DNA of 64,000 nucleotides from Lolium rigidum (taxonomy: Eukaryota; Streptophyta; Magnoliopsida; Poales; Poaceae). Below are positions 21,481 to 33,643 of this stretch, piece after piece. The stretch spans positions 37,229,769 to 37,293,768 of the forward strand of contig NC_061514.1 in NCBI RefSeq assembly GCF_022539505.1, read 5' to 3'. Each line of letters begins with the position of its first letter. The first letter of the stretch is position 1. A program made the translations under genes and the position numbers. The notes below the pieces were generated by a model, which did no database searches, was not told where the DNA came from, and worked only from the letters and a program-made list of their open reading frames with translations.

Positions 21481-22664
21481 TGGTTGTTGATGCATTTTAC
21501 ATCATCATTATTGTCACATATATGTTTAGTTTTTATTGATATATGCCATCATACACCATTATTTATGCATTTTTAGATAATTTTTTGGACTTTTCTACAA
21601 AGTCCACTATATTGGTATTTAATTTCTGGGAGGCAGAAAACTTCCTTTTTTGTTTTTATTATTCTAGGGACCTTCTGGACATTCTAAAAATCAAGGAAAA
21701 ATTACTTGATCAATTTTTCAACGGGAGAAGGACCATGAGCGAAAGAATCACGCGAGGGGGCCCACGATGGCCAAACGAGCACATGTGGCGGGCCCTACCT
21801 GGCTGGGTGCGCCACCCACACTCGTTCGGGCCTCGAGCATCGCATCGGCCCCCCTTTTATACGAAAGCTCCATTTTTCCTAAAAATTTAAGCCATATTTT
21901 CCCGAGATTTATTGAGGTGGTGGCTGAGGCAGAAGGCCTCTCCTACTCCGGGAGAGGGTAGATTCTGCTGCACCGGTGCCTCCGATGAAGGGAAAATCAA
22001 CGCCATCGTCATCACCACTCCTCCTTGGCTTGGGGGGAGGCATCTCCATCAACATCTACATCATCACCATCATCACCATCATCTCCATCTACGAGATCGA
22101 CTTCGTCCCCCTCATAGTTTGTGTTGAATTGAACCCCGGATATTGTTTTTAGTGCTATTGCATGTTTGTGATTGGTACTTTATCATTATTTGGTGGATAG
22201 ATTGTATATTCAGATTGTGTTGTAATCATTATGCCTCTGCTCCATATCATGTTTGACACTTGTGAGTAGTTTCACGTTCCCGAGGGCATATGATTATGTG
22301 GCTATGATTCTATATGATGTGCAATGAGTATTTGGTCAAGTTTTCTATCTTTTATATTATTGTATGATGGTTTTATACGAATGTCGACTGCGTATTACTT
22401 CCTTATATGGACTCATAGGGCTGCACTTTAATGTAATGAACATGTGTTGGAAGTGATGGACCGACATAAACCGTTTTCCAACACTATGAGTTGCATTAGA
22501 GGGGTTTATGTTAGGGACCAATGATCTTATTGCTATGGTGGGATATTTATGTCTTAATGATTACTATACTTGCTCATGAAAATGGCTCTAGGACCCATTA
22601 TAAGGGGTGTTTCGCTCATATCTATGGCTGCACCTAAGTTAGCCTCCAGCCCTAATAGAATGAA

Positions 22665-22854
22665 TGTAACACCCCAAATTTCAAAACAAAGAGAAAATGA
22701 ATTTCCTTTTTCCAAAAATGAGAACCAACANNNNNNNNNNNNNNNNNNNNNNNNNNNNNNNNNNNNNNNNNNNNNNNNNNNNNNNNNNNNNNNNNNNNNN
22801 NNNNNNNNNNNNNNNNNNNNNNNNNNNNNNGACTTAAAAATCCGGGTGTTGACA
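22665..22854 (+). mobile_element. Insertion spanning the assembly gap, 5-bp target duplication
   Basis: It begins TGTAACACCCCAAATTTC and ends CCGGGTGTTGACA, and the direct repeat ATGAA flanks it (22660-22664 and 22855-22859). TG...CA ends plus a 5-bp duplication fit an LTR or LTR retrotransposon. All but about 90 bases are hidden by the 100-N gap, so the real size is unknown. Confidence 0.65.
22731..22830. other. Assembly gap, 100 N
   Basis: Exactly 100 N, the usual placeholder for a gap of unknown size. Frames read through it are meaningless. Confidence 0.99.
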
Positions 22855-23385
22855 ATGAATCTTGAAAAAAATTTACCATGTTGTGTAGAACTCTAATGCA
22901 AGTTAATCCATGCCGCCCTCGGAAACATTTATCTCATATAAGCACACACACACTTGAGATTTTTCTCTTGCTGCATAGAGGATTGGGCTTTTCTCTCATT
23001 GAGAACTTTTACTTATTGCTATTTACTTTCCGCAATTTATTTTTATTGCAAACTCTACATCAAGAATATTAAAACTGCTACTTTACTATTATTGTTTCCT
23101 TGTCAATTCTGCTAACCAATACCTTCAACTCCTCATGGATTCGATAACCTTTCTTATTGAAAAGTACTACAATTGATCTTCTGCACTTGGGAGCCAGGAA
23201 AGACACTTTTCTGGCGTTGTTGCCGGGGAGCGTAGCGCTATTGGTAAGGAAGCTCTTACTGCTTTTGCTATTTACTATTTATCTCATCATGGGTATGTCT
23301 AGCCGTGAAGAGATTGTCTTGATTTTATATAATTATGCTCGATCTGTTAAAGAGGATGATAAGGGGTGGCCCGATCTTCTCAGTA

Positions 23386-24440
23386 AGCAACGGTGGTGAT
23401 GATGATCACGGGATGAACACATCAGATATACACGATGATGAAGTGGATGATAACTTGCATGACGCAACGAAGTCTCTCGATTGGTCCCTGTCGCCAATGC
23501 AACAGCTCTCAATCCTGCAAGATATTCGCAACTCCACACACTTGCGCACGTAGCCGCCGACCACGTAGCGGTAAGTTGCAACTGTCTAATTCCCGATGGA
23601 ACAGCAGATCACACAAGACTTTTAGGGGTTTACACCAAATCAATGCAATATGGTGTAGAGATTCAATAGAGTTGCAAAGCAATCAACTATGAACTAGAGT
23701 TTATCTTAAACGTGGTCTAAATCTAATTTGGGGGCATCCTGGGCACTTATATAGGGTTCAGGACGACCAGGAGTCGAAAATACACATAGAAAACCGACCC
23801 AGATCGGATCTGGTCGAGACAGATTCGGAGTTGGCCGGTCATACGGCCGGTCGACCGGGCCTGGGACTGGGCCATCCGGTTTCAACCGGGTCTGGCACCG
23901 GGTGGTGACCGGGCTAAGGGTCCAGGCATACTGGATAGTGCCCGGTTGGCATAATCGTAGAATCCGGTCGGTGCCGGGCGGATCCGGTGTAGCGCCCGGT
24001 CGGACCGGGCCTGGGACTGGGCGCGCCGGTGTGGCGGCCGGTCTGACCGAACCTGACACCGGCCTGGACTTCTTCCTCCTTCGCGCATGCCTCCCTCTCC
24101 TCCCTCGCGCGTTCATGGGATATCTTCATGTCAAGCTCCATGTCCAGCTTCTTGTCTAGCTGCTCCTCTTCTCCTCGTGCGATGCTTGCTCCCACCTCAT
24201 ACCTGACCATACATAAGTAATAGGACTTAGGCAGTATAAAGTTCTCATCGATCAAAGTATCACTTAGGAACAAGTTCACCTGTTGTTTGAGTAGCTTCGC
24301 ACAAGCTCGTGTCATTGGTCCAATCCTGACTTCATTGGACTTGAGCTTCACAACAGCTTCATCTTCATCTTGCAATGACGGATGTAATAGTGTAGCAGGG
24401 ATGTCCTCATCAGAGGATGAAGAGAAACCACCTGAACCTA
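23386..24440 (-). pseudogene. 3' part of a Gypsy polyprotein, minus strand, degraded
   Basis: On the minus strand the frame ending near 24375 reads IGPMTRACAKLLKQQVN and LPKSYYLCMVRYE, which resembles the tail after integrase in some grass Gypsy polyproteins (GP[IM]TRARAK). It is followed by TGR/PGP-rich repeats encoded by GC-rich CCGGT-type repeats at 23810-24060. No reverse transcriptase or integrase core is present, so only the 3' end of an old element remains, joined to the plus-strand gag start at about 23385. Confidence 0.5.
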
Positions 24441-24537
24441 AGCTGGCGTTTCAAATTTATATTGCTATTGCCAAGAAAGCTAGAAAACTAACCTTCGTAG
24501 GGGATAAAAGTCAAACATCTGGTGGAGACATGGCTCG

Positions 24538-24745
24538 TGGTGGCATGAAGTGGGGATGGGGCTGTGGGGGACTACAACATGGGCTAGATGGGCTAGTTTG
24601 AATGTTTGGGCTTAGTCGGCAAATTCTTAGCAGGCCAACCCAGAGGACGTGTGCTCCGGGTATTTGGGATGAAGATATTCCGTCCTTGGAATCGAAATGG
24701 GCCCATTATTACTGCCCTTGGAATCTAAATGGGCCCGTTATGTAA
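24538..24745. repeat. IMP3 5' flank, copy 2 (IMP3 coding sequence absent)
   Basis: Diverged copy of 19558-19745. No IMP3 exon is next to it. It lies upstream of the intact SWEET-like gene, mirroring copy 1, which lies upstream of the SWEET-leader relic at 20250. Confidence 0.8.
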
Positions 24746-24995
24746 ATCAATGAAAAATATTAAAAAAACCATAATAATCATGACAAAGAAAAAAATTAAT
24801 ATTCAAAAACTTTAAAAGGCATAGATACATTACAAACGTATCACCGCAGAAAAAATATCGTTATTTTACAGTACTTAAATTTTCACGATTAAGTTTAGAA
24901 TTTCACCCAACAATTGTATTTATTATCTACATGCATGGCTATTTATTTATTTATTTATTGTGATTTTGGCAAAAATAAATAGGATTACATACATA

Positions 24996-25263
24996 CCCCC
25001 TCCATTCATGAATAACTGTACGATTTGTTTTTAACTTAAGTCAAACTTTTTAAAGTTTGAGCAACTTCTTACAAAACGGGTAGCGGTATTTATATATGTT
25101 AATACATATCACTACATTCATCTTAAAATATTGATTCATAATATATTAATTTGATGTCACATATTTACTAATTCTTTTTCTTATAAAGGTAGTTAAATTT
25201 GAGAAAGTTTGGCTGAAGACAAAAGTTAAACGTACACTTATTCACTAACGGTGACAGACGGAG
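24996..25263. mobile_element. Stowaway-like MITE
   Basis: A 268-bp AT-rich element with ends CCCCCTCCATTC... and ...CAGACGGAG between TA dinucleotides (24994-24995 and 25264-25265). The terminal CTCC(A/G)T and TA target fit Tc1/mariner-type Stowaway MITEs common in grass genes' surroundings. Confidence 0.65.
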
Positions 25264-25897
25264 TAGTTTCCGGAGAACCATTCTGACAATGTTTTCTGGC
25301 GGTAGTTTTAGACTTTTATATCGAGTTCTTGAAGTAGTTAGCCAAATATTACACTGGGATAAATTGGGAGATAATTCCCTAAATAAATCGAGAGAGGAAA
25401 AAAACAATGAGAGAAAGGAAAGTACAGGAGTCATACGTACCGTTCGCCCATCAACGACACAAAATCACTTGTTGCATTTGCGCGCATTTTACTAGAGTAT
25501 CTTCTAAATTACCACGCAGGGCGTGACCCCCCATCCACGGAATCGATTAGGATTGTTTGCGTGCGTGACCGAGAAAATTAATGCAAGGAGCATGTCAGCA
25601 GGAGGGCCCACTAGATTCTGTCTTCATGGTGTTCCTCCGATGCAGCGAGTCTACCGCCGGGTGGGCTACCTGGATCGTGGGTTCGTGGCTGCCTTCAGTT
25701 TAGTTGTACCCACACACTTCTTCGTACAATTTACGGGACATGATTAGTACCCCTTATGAGTTCTGACACTTACGCTACTAAATCTACGAGAAGTAGTATA
25801 AGTCGGAGAGAAAATACCAAAATTATTGGAATTCACAAATTAGAAAGAACAGAAGTCCTTCAATTTATCTACTCGACTTCTAGCATTGTTAAGAATT

Positions 25898-26255
25898 GAG
25901 AGAAGTCCAATTTACCCTCCTAAACTTGTCTCAAAGTTCAGCTTACAACCCTCAACTTTATTTTGGTTCAACTTTCAACCCTGAATTCTAAAAATGGTTA
26001 AAAATCACCCCTTGCATTGTATTAAGTTGGTTTTTTTTGTACCGTGTATGTTGAGTGTTTGATGAGTTGGCACAGTATATAGGAAGAAAAACTGTTAACT
26101 GACAAGAAAAACCGGTTCAATACATGTCAAAAAAGGGTAGAAGGTCCAATTCTAAACGGATTATAGAATTCAGGTTGAAGATTAAACCAAAATAAAGTTG
26201 AGGGTTGTAATCTAAACTTTGAGACGAGTTTAGGGGGGTAAATTGGACTTCTCTC
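25898..26255. mobile_element. Mutator-type MITE with 9-bp target duplication
   Basis: A 358-bp element with long terminal inverted repeats (about 115 bp, starting GAGAGAAGTCCAATTTACC and ending in its complement) and direct flanks TTAAGAATT at 25889-25897 and 26256-26264. It is non-coding. Nine-base duplications and long TIRs are typical of Mutator elements. Confidence 0.85.
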
Positions 26256-26264
26256 TTAAGAATT

Positions 26265-28500
26265 TATCAATCTAACTGCTCCATCCGATCCAAGTTACTT
26301 GTTGCAGATTATTGCTCAAATCTGCAATAAATAAAGGATTGGATCGAATACTAAAATTTTAGTTAGGAGAAACACCACAACAGTAGGTTACTTGAGACCG
26401 GGTAATTCCCCTGGTGTAGAGGGCACAAATTGGTTTGGGTGTTTTCCTCGGGGAACCACATCAGTTACTTAAAAAATGTTTAAAAAATCTGATTTTTTTT
26501 GAATTAAAAATGATCATGTATTGTACTCATATAAAGATTCGTCATGGGATACTTTCCTTGTTTGTTGGGCAATAGAAACATACATGAAACCACTATATAC
26601 AAGTACTATTCCCGCTATATTCATCATAATTTCTTTTTGCCTTGAGGTCAACATAAATCATTTCTTTCCCAAACATTTTTATACAAGGAAAATACTTGAT
26701 CATCTTTGATTCCTCAAAATATTTGGAATTTTGACTTTATCTGAAATTACTAAAAATAAATTGGCGCACATATAGGGTGCGCTGGCATGTAAGAGCCAAA
26801 AATTCTCCTCTGTTTCCCCCCCTTTTTTTCTCTTAGATATTACGAATAAAAAAATTGAAATATCTCTTAAACCGATCGTCATAATTACGATGAGTTTTCA
26901 CGCTGTGCTACTCGGGCTGTCGAGAATGCACATTCATTGGTCTACTCCATAAGAGATGTGGGACACCAACAATGTGAGCTTGCGTACAGCCCCCTTGTGT
27001 CGCCCATCCCAGAGGAAACCCAATGCTTCCACCTCCACATTGCTTCCTCGTTGGCGCCATTGCTGTCAGGCTCCATTGTGGTGGCAATGGGCCTCACGTT
27101 ATTGGGGGCGGAGCTAGACTCACGATGTACACCACATTTACATTCGGCATTCAACATCCGTGCAGTCGTATCGAGCCCCATGCAATGTGTATTGGCATCT
27201 GACTCACTGCAATGTTATAACGGTGATTCGTGTGTAAGAATTCGTCATATGTGTAGTGTGATATACGTGGTGGTTTGCACCTAGGTCTGGTGCAGCCACA
27301 AAAATCCAGAATAGGGGCGATGGTGGCTGGTGGTGTTTTTTTGGAAGGCGCAGTTGATGAATATGTAGATGGTTATGGCCTTCAGCTATGTGTTGCTTCT
27401 GAGGTTAACACCGGGGTGTGGTCCCACATCCTTGGACCAAGGAACTTCCAAGACCAACTGTTGTATGGGATGCCCCTTCACCTCCATATTGGGTTTGATC
27501 TAGCACGGCAGGTGATACGCTAGGCATCTCATGCAAATTCGTCACACAAAACTTATTGTTGGCATCAACATGAAGACATCAACAACGGGGTGCACGGTAG
27601 AGGTCATGACGGTGAGAGGAGCGAGCACCACAAGATGGCCCATTTCAGGCCGCATGACTGCATAATCAATTGTGATGACATATTGTGCTCCATGGCGATG
27701 TTTGGGCGAGGATGGAAGCACGAATGCAATGCTACCTACTGAGTCGGCTCCGAAGGTAGTGGGGGAGCGAGAAGCCGAAGGGGTGAAATATATATCCCCT
27801 CTAGCGAAGCACGCACCTAAAACCTGGTTGCATGTAGTGTGTATATGCAGGAGTCCATGCTTGGTTTTTAGGTTTTACCGCAAAAGTAGTTGCTGCACAG
27901 GGTGTTTTGGGTCACCTATTGTTGTTAGCAAAACCGCAAAAGGACCGCTCATTTTGCGGTTTAAACTTTTTGTGGGATCAACCAGAAATGCTCTTGCCTT
28001 GTCATGGATCGGTTGTTATGCATAGCTTGTTGGCCCACACGGAAGGTGACCATGTTTTTACAATCGGTTTTGCTAGAACTAACTTAGTGGCGTAGTTGGG
28101 TCCTAAACATAAATCATTTCTTGCTTCGTGATTCATGCAAAAAGTGAGTTGCAACATGGTTTGCAACTGATATTCAATGATGGCACCGGGGTGAGAAGTA
28201 AGTTAATTCTTAGCCGAGTGAATTAGTCACACACCCTTTGATAATTTGTTGCGGTGGAGTCATTTTAATACGTACCTTTTATCGTTTTGTCCGGAATAAA
28301 TTCGAAGATGCGGTGCAACATCGGCTGGGCGGGCATGTACCTGACACGCTGACAAGATCAGGTAGGTGTAGCAGCAAAGCCGTTGGTATCCAGGTCCATG
28401 ACCATGCATGCAGGCATGCAGCATCACATTGGACACTAGAATCAGTGCACCTTCTTACTGCGCCCGGTTGTGGTGAACCAGGGTAACTGAACGCAGCATA
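26265..28500. other. Intergenic region upstream of the SWEET-like gene
   Basis: I see no convincing gene. Open frames near 26937, 27275 and 27672 lack family motifs and look like decayed repeat sequence. A diverged Stowaway-like end (CTCCATCCGATCC) lies at about 26279. The last 300 bases before 28500 may hold SWEET promoter elements, but none is distinct. Confidence 0.35.
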
Positions 28501-28782
28501 TTTACTGCTACTGTATACATGAGCGTGTGCGTGTTACAGCCGCGTGGAGCCGACCGTCTCTAACAAACTATCTGACACACCCCTCCGGCTCCGGGTTAGT
28601 TGGGCTTCGCTTCGCTTCTTCGCCGATCCATTCCAATCCACCACAGTGCACCCCGGCCGGCGCCGCGCGCTTCCACTCCACCCTCTCTCCCATCCGAGTT
28701 CATCCACCCACACCAGGTGCACGCTCCATCGATCCGGCGGCCGGTTGCTACCTCCATCTTACCCTCCGCTACCACTACCAAG

Positions 28783-29229
28783 GTCCGTGCGCGCATCATC
28801 CATCCATCCATCTCTCTTCCTGCCATGAATCTTTTCCTTGATGTTACTTGCATGTACGCGCGTATATATGTGCTGTTCGTGTGGGTCGATCGATCTCTGC
28901 GTGTTCATGTGCGTCTATCTCTGCTCTCGCGTGTGTTCTTGGTGAACTAGAGCGCGTGTGTGTTCATGCGCGTACTCAACGACTGCTCATGCGTTGCTGC
29001 CGATCTCTTAATTGGTTCTGCTTGTGGATCTTGAGAGAGTGTCGATCTACTCTAATACTATACACATCTACGTTCTGTTGATCACACGCCTTGGAGAGAG
29101 CAGGAGTAGACGGTGATAATTATCGATCGATCGATCTTGCGCTAACACTCATGCATGCATGCTCTACCTGCTAATTCCATCTTGCGCTAACTCAAGTTCG
29201 ATCGACACATGTACTGCTTTGCCTTGCAG
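28783..29229 (+). other. Predicted leader intron of the SWEET-like gene
   Basis: CCAAG|GTCCGTGCG (donor at 28783) and TTGCCTTGCAG (acceptor ending 29229) would join a GC-rich leader (about 28540-28782) to the short leader segment before the ATG at 29269. The leader and part of this intron are the sequences repeated in the relic at 20250-20620. Confidence 0.55.
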
Positions 29230-29268
29230 ACCGACCCTCTGACTGAAGCGCGCGCGCGGCAGCCAAGG

Positions 29269-30365
29269 ATGGATCTAAGTCCCCAGACGCAGACGAGCAT
29301 TGCTGTCGCCGGTGACTTCTTCACACTTCTCGGCCTCGGCGCTCCCATGTACGTGAGAATTCACTCCCAAATCCTGGATGCATGTATGGCGCCACACTGT
29401 CTTAGCTGTTTCCATGTATTATGTCGATCGATCTATCGGCCTGACCTGACCATGTAATTGATTAAACGTCGACTGTGACTGTACATGCATGTCTGTAATG
29501 ATGAGTACGTCGCTCTCCGCAGGGTCACCGCCGTGCCGGCGATCTACAGGGCGGAGACCGTGGGGAGGAGATCACCGCTGCCGAACATCGCAGCCTTGCT
29601 CAGCTGCTCCGTGGGCATACTGTACGGGTGTGCTCGGGACGACCGCCTCGTCATTTCCGTCAGCAGCGTGGGAGCGTTTCTCCAGGCCGTGTACCTGGCG
29701 TTCTTCCTGTGCTACAGCGCCGCCTGGCGTCTCCTTCTTCTCCAGTGCGTCCTGCCCGCTCTCGCCTACCTGGGGGCTCTCGTCCTCTACCTCGTCGGAG
29801 TGGCCGGAGCCGACGCCCTCGCCTCCATGGCAGGAACATGTGGCTGTCTCGTCCCTGCCACCATCGTCTACAATCTGGTAAAGCGCACGCTCCTCACGCG
29901 CGCATACATACATATATTGCTTCCATGCTTGCTTGCTAGTTGTACAATTACTACTTCTGATCAGTTGGTGACATTGGATGCATGGTCTTGCCGCAGCTCA
30001 AGGTGAGGAAGGACATGAGCATGGAGTGCATGCCTCACCCCGTTGTTCCGGCCTTATCGCTGGTCAGCGCGCCCCTGGGCATTCTGTACGCCTTCGCCGG
30101 GAAGGACCCCAAGCTCTATATCACGGTAAGCCATTCGTTCATCCATCACCTGGAATTGATCGTTGCTAGAGAAGGAAAATCAATGAGAATGATGCATGAA
30201 TGTGTACCTCATCAATATAATGTGCAGATACCCAGCTCCCTCGGCCTGGCGTCAGCACTGCTTCAGGTCTTCCTTCACTGCTGCTTCTGGTACCAGGGTC
30301 AGCTCAAGTCCGACGTGGAAGCTGCCCTGAGAGAGTGCCTTCTGGAGACCGGAGCCGATTGCTAG
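29269..30365 (+). CDS. SWEET-like (MtN3) sugar transporter, 233 aa, divergent
   Basis: Four exons join in frame: 29269-29348, 29523-29877, 29997-30125 and 30228-30365. The protein has the seven-helix, two-MtN3-repeat layout of SWEETs: repeat 1 at about 12-95 (FFTLLGLGAPM, SPLPNIAALLSC, ILYG), a linker helix at about 97-120, and repeat 2 at about 128-210 (MECMPHPVVPALSLVSAPLG). SWEETs move sugars across plasma or vacuolar membranes by facilitated diffusion. Oddities: where SWEETs carry a pocket Asn in helices 3 and 7 (VN[GS]xG, PNGxG), this protein has Ser74 (VSSVG) and Ser191 (PSSLG), and the helix-2 Trp before YG is Ile. The VxSVG pattern suggests a SWEET2-type origin, but the clade is uncertain. 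The C-terminal tail is short. It may be a transporter with altered specificity or be losing function. Confidence 0.8.
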
Positions 30366-30885
30366 CTTACCATGCATGTGTGCAGCAGAATCACCCTTCT
30401 TAATTATTCTTCGACTACCTTGCAGTCTTTTAATTTCACTGTTGTGCTAGCTATTACGATCGATTAGCTGAAGCCTACCCGACGATCGTTGAACGGATTA
30501 AGTTAAGACTGGCTACATGATTGTTGATCCATATCCATCGAGAGTCACTACGTACTCTGTCTTGTCCTTGGATCTTGCATTGCATGCATGCATGATGCAT
30601 CAATCAATTAAACTAATGCTTTTGATTAGTGCATTGCTCGGGTGTATGAACTGTATCATGCCTCTACGTGCTTTTCGTGCTTCATTTAGTGGTAACGGCG
30701 TCACTGTGTTGCATATGTATCTACGTCATATTGCGTGGCAGCGACTAACCTTTGGGTAGATATTTGCAAGCAAACCAACGACAAGTCATTTTTTGTTTTT
30801 GGAACGAGGCAAAATGCTTGGCTTTTTCATCAATTAAGAAATAGCACATGGCCTAAGACGAAGTCCTTTCAGAAGCACTGAAAAC
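30366..30885. other. 3' flank of the SWEET-like gene
   Basis: Presumed 3' UTR and AT-rich sequence. No gene is seen. From about 30788 it resembles retroelement sequence leading into the integrase fragment. Confidence 0.4.
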
Positions 30886-31417
30886 ATGCGTGCTAAAGGG
30901 ATCTTTTACAAAAATAATCCTCAAACCGATGGTCAAACTGAGGTGATGAATATAAGCCTTTCAACGCTCCTACGTGTGCTAAACAAGAAGAACTGTAATA
31001 GTCGGGATGATCGCATTCCCCATGCTGAGTTCGCCTACAACCGCACCAAACACCCCGCCGCCATGAATAAACCATTTGAAGTGCTCTATGAATTCAAGCC
31101 AACCACACTTGATATATTTCCACTTCCACTACATGGGAGAGTGAACTGTGAACATGGACGTCACCAAGAACATGGACTACATGAAGAAACTACAATTGAG
31201 CAACGAGTGCTTTGATAAGCCACAGAACATAACAAAACCAACAAAATATGTGATATTTCAAGAACCAGACCTCGTGTGGATTCATCTTCGCAAGGATAGG
31301 TTCCCACAAAAACGTAATTCCAATCTCAAGCGACGAGGTGATGGGCGTTTGAAGATTCTCGAGTACATCAACAAAAATGTGTATGTCATCGAAATCCAAC
31401 CTCCAAATACTTTGTGA
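30886..31417 (+). pseudogene. Gypsy integrase C-terminal fragment
   Basis: Reads NNPQTDGQTEVMNISLSTLL (the end of the integrase core, normally HPQTDGQTE), then HAEFAYNRTKHPA and PFEVLYEFKPTT. After a frameshift near 31150 it continues VTKNMDYMKKLQ, DLVWIHLRKDRFPQKR, and GDGRLKILEYINKNVYVIE. This order is the end of a Gypsy integrase. No reverse transcriptase, protease or LTR is adjacent, and the catalytic DD part is missing. It is an isolated old fragment. Confidence 0.85.
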
Positions 31418-33643
31418 ACAACAAATTCAATGTGACAGATCTTGGTTATGAGCTAGATTTTTGTTTTGTTTTGTGTAGTGTTCCGCAATAGTGGTTTCAG
31501 AGCGGTGTATGCGTAGGCACATGTACTGACTAGAGGTTATGTGAAATAAACGATATTGATGATAATGATTGTTACCTTCTCATTGCTATTGTGATCTTAG
31601 CGATATCGTGAAATTAGCGGTCATGCCAACTTTATAATCTTCGGATCAAGACCAGTTTGGTAAGAGTTCACTCGGTGCGGCTAAGTTAACTTAGAGGATG
31701 CATGCTTCTCTCACTTTAGCTAAAGATCATGTATATGCAACGGGTGGCCTTGTAGATAGTTGATCCACACGGGGGTCACGTGTATGACTTACTGTTTAGT
31801 GGGGATTTGGAGATCTTCAGATACATTTGGAATCACAACCCAACATTAGCAGGAAACTTGGCTTATAGGGGTCATAATGTTTGTGACGGGGACTTTTTTC
31901 TACACGCGCGCCACAGATAATATCGGTGGCCTAGGCACATTCGGCGCTCCACTGGTATCGGCCTACTAGTGGTGTCGCATAATAAATGCCATGCCACAGG
32001 AATGTGGGCCCCACCAGACAACCTGGTTGCAAAACTGTAGGGGCATGACATTTTATATACAGGCCACTAATACTTTTCTACTCATGGCATTTTTTTTTAC
32101 CACGGCGCTAACCTTTCTGAAAAAACTTGTATAAACCAAATCAAAAGGGATTTTTAAAAAGTAGTGGCCAGGAGCCGGCTAGATGCTAGTGGCGTGGCGA
32201 ATTGGGTCACGCCACTATTGGCACACTAACAACCGCCCGGCCCTACTGGGCCACCAACTTGGCCAGAAAAAAACCCCTCGGTCTCTTACCCTCTCGTCCT
32301 CACTCACCTTGCCTTCTCTTCCCCCCACACGCGACCGCACCGCCACACCCCTCGGCTCACCCATGTAGTCGAAGAAATTATGTAGTACATACACCCTCGA
32401 AACCAAGTTAATTGGGGGTAGCATCATATACAAATTGTGTAGAAATTCTCTAGTACCTGTAGAATTGTGAAGAAATTCTCTAGTACCTGTAGAATTGTGA
32501 AGAAATTATCTAGTATAAAATGTAGGCAAAGAAATCGTGTAATATATAGACCCTCCAACCAGAGATGTGCACAGACCACAAGATTGTCGATGAGTTTCCT
32601 GAAAACCTATACACCCTGACGGTGTGTACATAGTTGTGCCAAAAATGTCTACCATATATGTATGTCAAAAATATTTGTTCTCTAATAATTGGTTTCTTAT
32701 GCTTATTTTGCTCAGTGCATCCCCTACATCTCAAGACATGACTTTTTGAACCATATGAACAGAGACATTCCAGCACTAAGATAATTTGAGATGCAGCTGC
32801 TGTTGCTGCAGTTGATAGTGCCCACTAAGGAGTTCAGCGTTCAAGTCACCGATGAGGCATAAAGGACATATTTTGGTTGTCCTGCTTGGGAACAACTTGC
32901 AGACCGATACGAGATAGACCCCGGGAGGAAGTTAATCTTGTATCTGGACAGTGAGTTCCATCATACTTATTTCCTGTACAATCACCCAAAGAACTAATCA
33001 TCATCTGACTCTGAAGATCCCCCTCTCAATGGTGAAGCTATGTGTCTTTCTGAGGTTTCTAATACCCTATCTGGCTAGCTAGAGTGTTATCTTCTATGTC
33101 TAGATAATATGACTATGTCAATCTAGTGGAAACATCAGTAATACGACTATGTGTCTAGTAGATTCAGCAATGCAACTTCTGGACGATGTTATCTTCATGT
33201 ATATGTTATTGATGCATATTGGGTTTTAGTGTTGCTAGCATGTCTTTTTATTTCCTAAAAATCCATTAGTGGCGTGTCACACTTATTCACAAGCCAATAA
33301 CATAGTTGGTACCCTGGTGTGTCTCTACCATGCCACTGGTATGTCAAACACCTATGGCCTGGCAAGGAGACACCACGGAGAAAAAATTAACGCGATATGA
33401 GTGGCGTGTAAAATCCGTGCCACTAAGGGCAGTTTTGACACGGCACTACAAGGATTTTCTGTACTAGTTCAAATCGTTAAACAACAATCTAGAGAACAGT
33501 GCTCAATGGCCACGAAGATAACAACTTCTTGGAAGCAATAGATTTATGTAGTCTAGCAAACTTGTTAGAGGCTTATAATTTGTTTTTGCAGAAAGTGATG
33601 TGGTATAGCTGAAGTTTGCAATGTGTATGAAATGTATTATGCT
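31418..33643. other. Degraded transposon-like region without genes
   Basis: Repeated GTGGC(G/A)TG-type motifs at both sides (31900-32230 and 33260-33450) and the block CACTACAAGGATTTTCTGTA (33442-33461) suggest an old DNA transposon, but I could not find matched ends or target duplications. No protein motif is seen. Confidence 0.35.
32437..32517. repeat. Short tandem repeat, 30-bp unit, about 2.7 copies
   Basis: The unit GTGAAGAAATTCTCTAGTAC plus CTGTAGAATT recurs at 32437, 32467 and 32497, the last copy diverging after 20 bases. Confidence 0.85.

Larger units (their letters stand above)
21489..23385 (+). mobile_element. Degraded Gypsy LTR, primer site and gag start
   Basis: A GC-rich leader after the TATA-like CTTTTATACGAA (about 21857) and the closing block before 23200 are typical of Triticeae Gypsy LTRs. 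A primer site related to tRNA-Asp follows at 23212-23229 (TGGCGTTGTTGCCGGGGA, two mismatches). A gag start lies at 23289 (MGMSSREEIVLILYNYARSV) and is lost after about 23385, where unrelated Gypsy sequence begins. The left LTR boundary is a guess. Another element with the assembly gap lies inside it. Confidence 0.55.

Noticed and set aside
22050..22090. Histidine-rich frame (ATCATCACC repeats)
   Set aside because: A microsatellite-like stretch in the leader part of a degraded LTR, not a metal-binding gene.
22570..22896. Open frames across the N gap
   Set aside because: The middle is undefined sequence, so the frames are meaningless.
29489..29939. Alternate-frame and minus-strand frames over SWEET exon 2
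   Set aside because: Shadows of the SWEET-like exon with no supporting motif or splicing.
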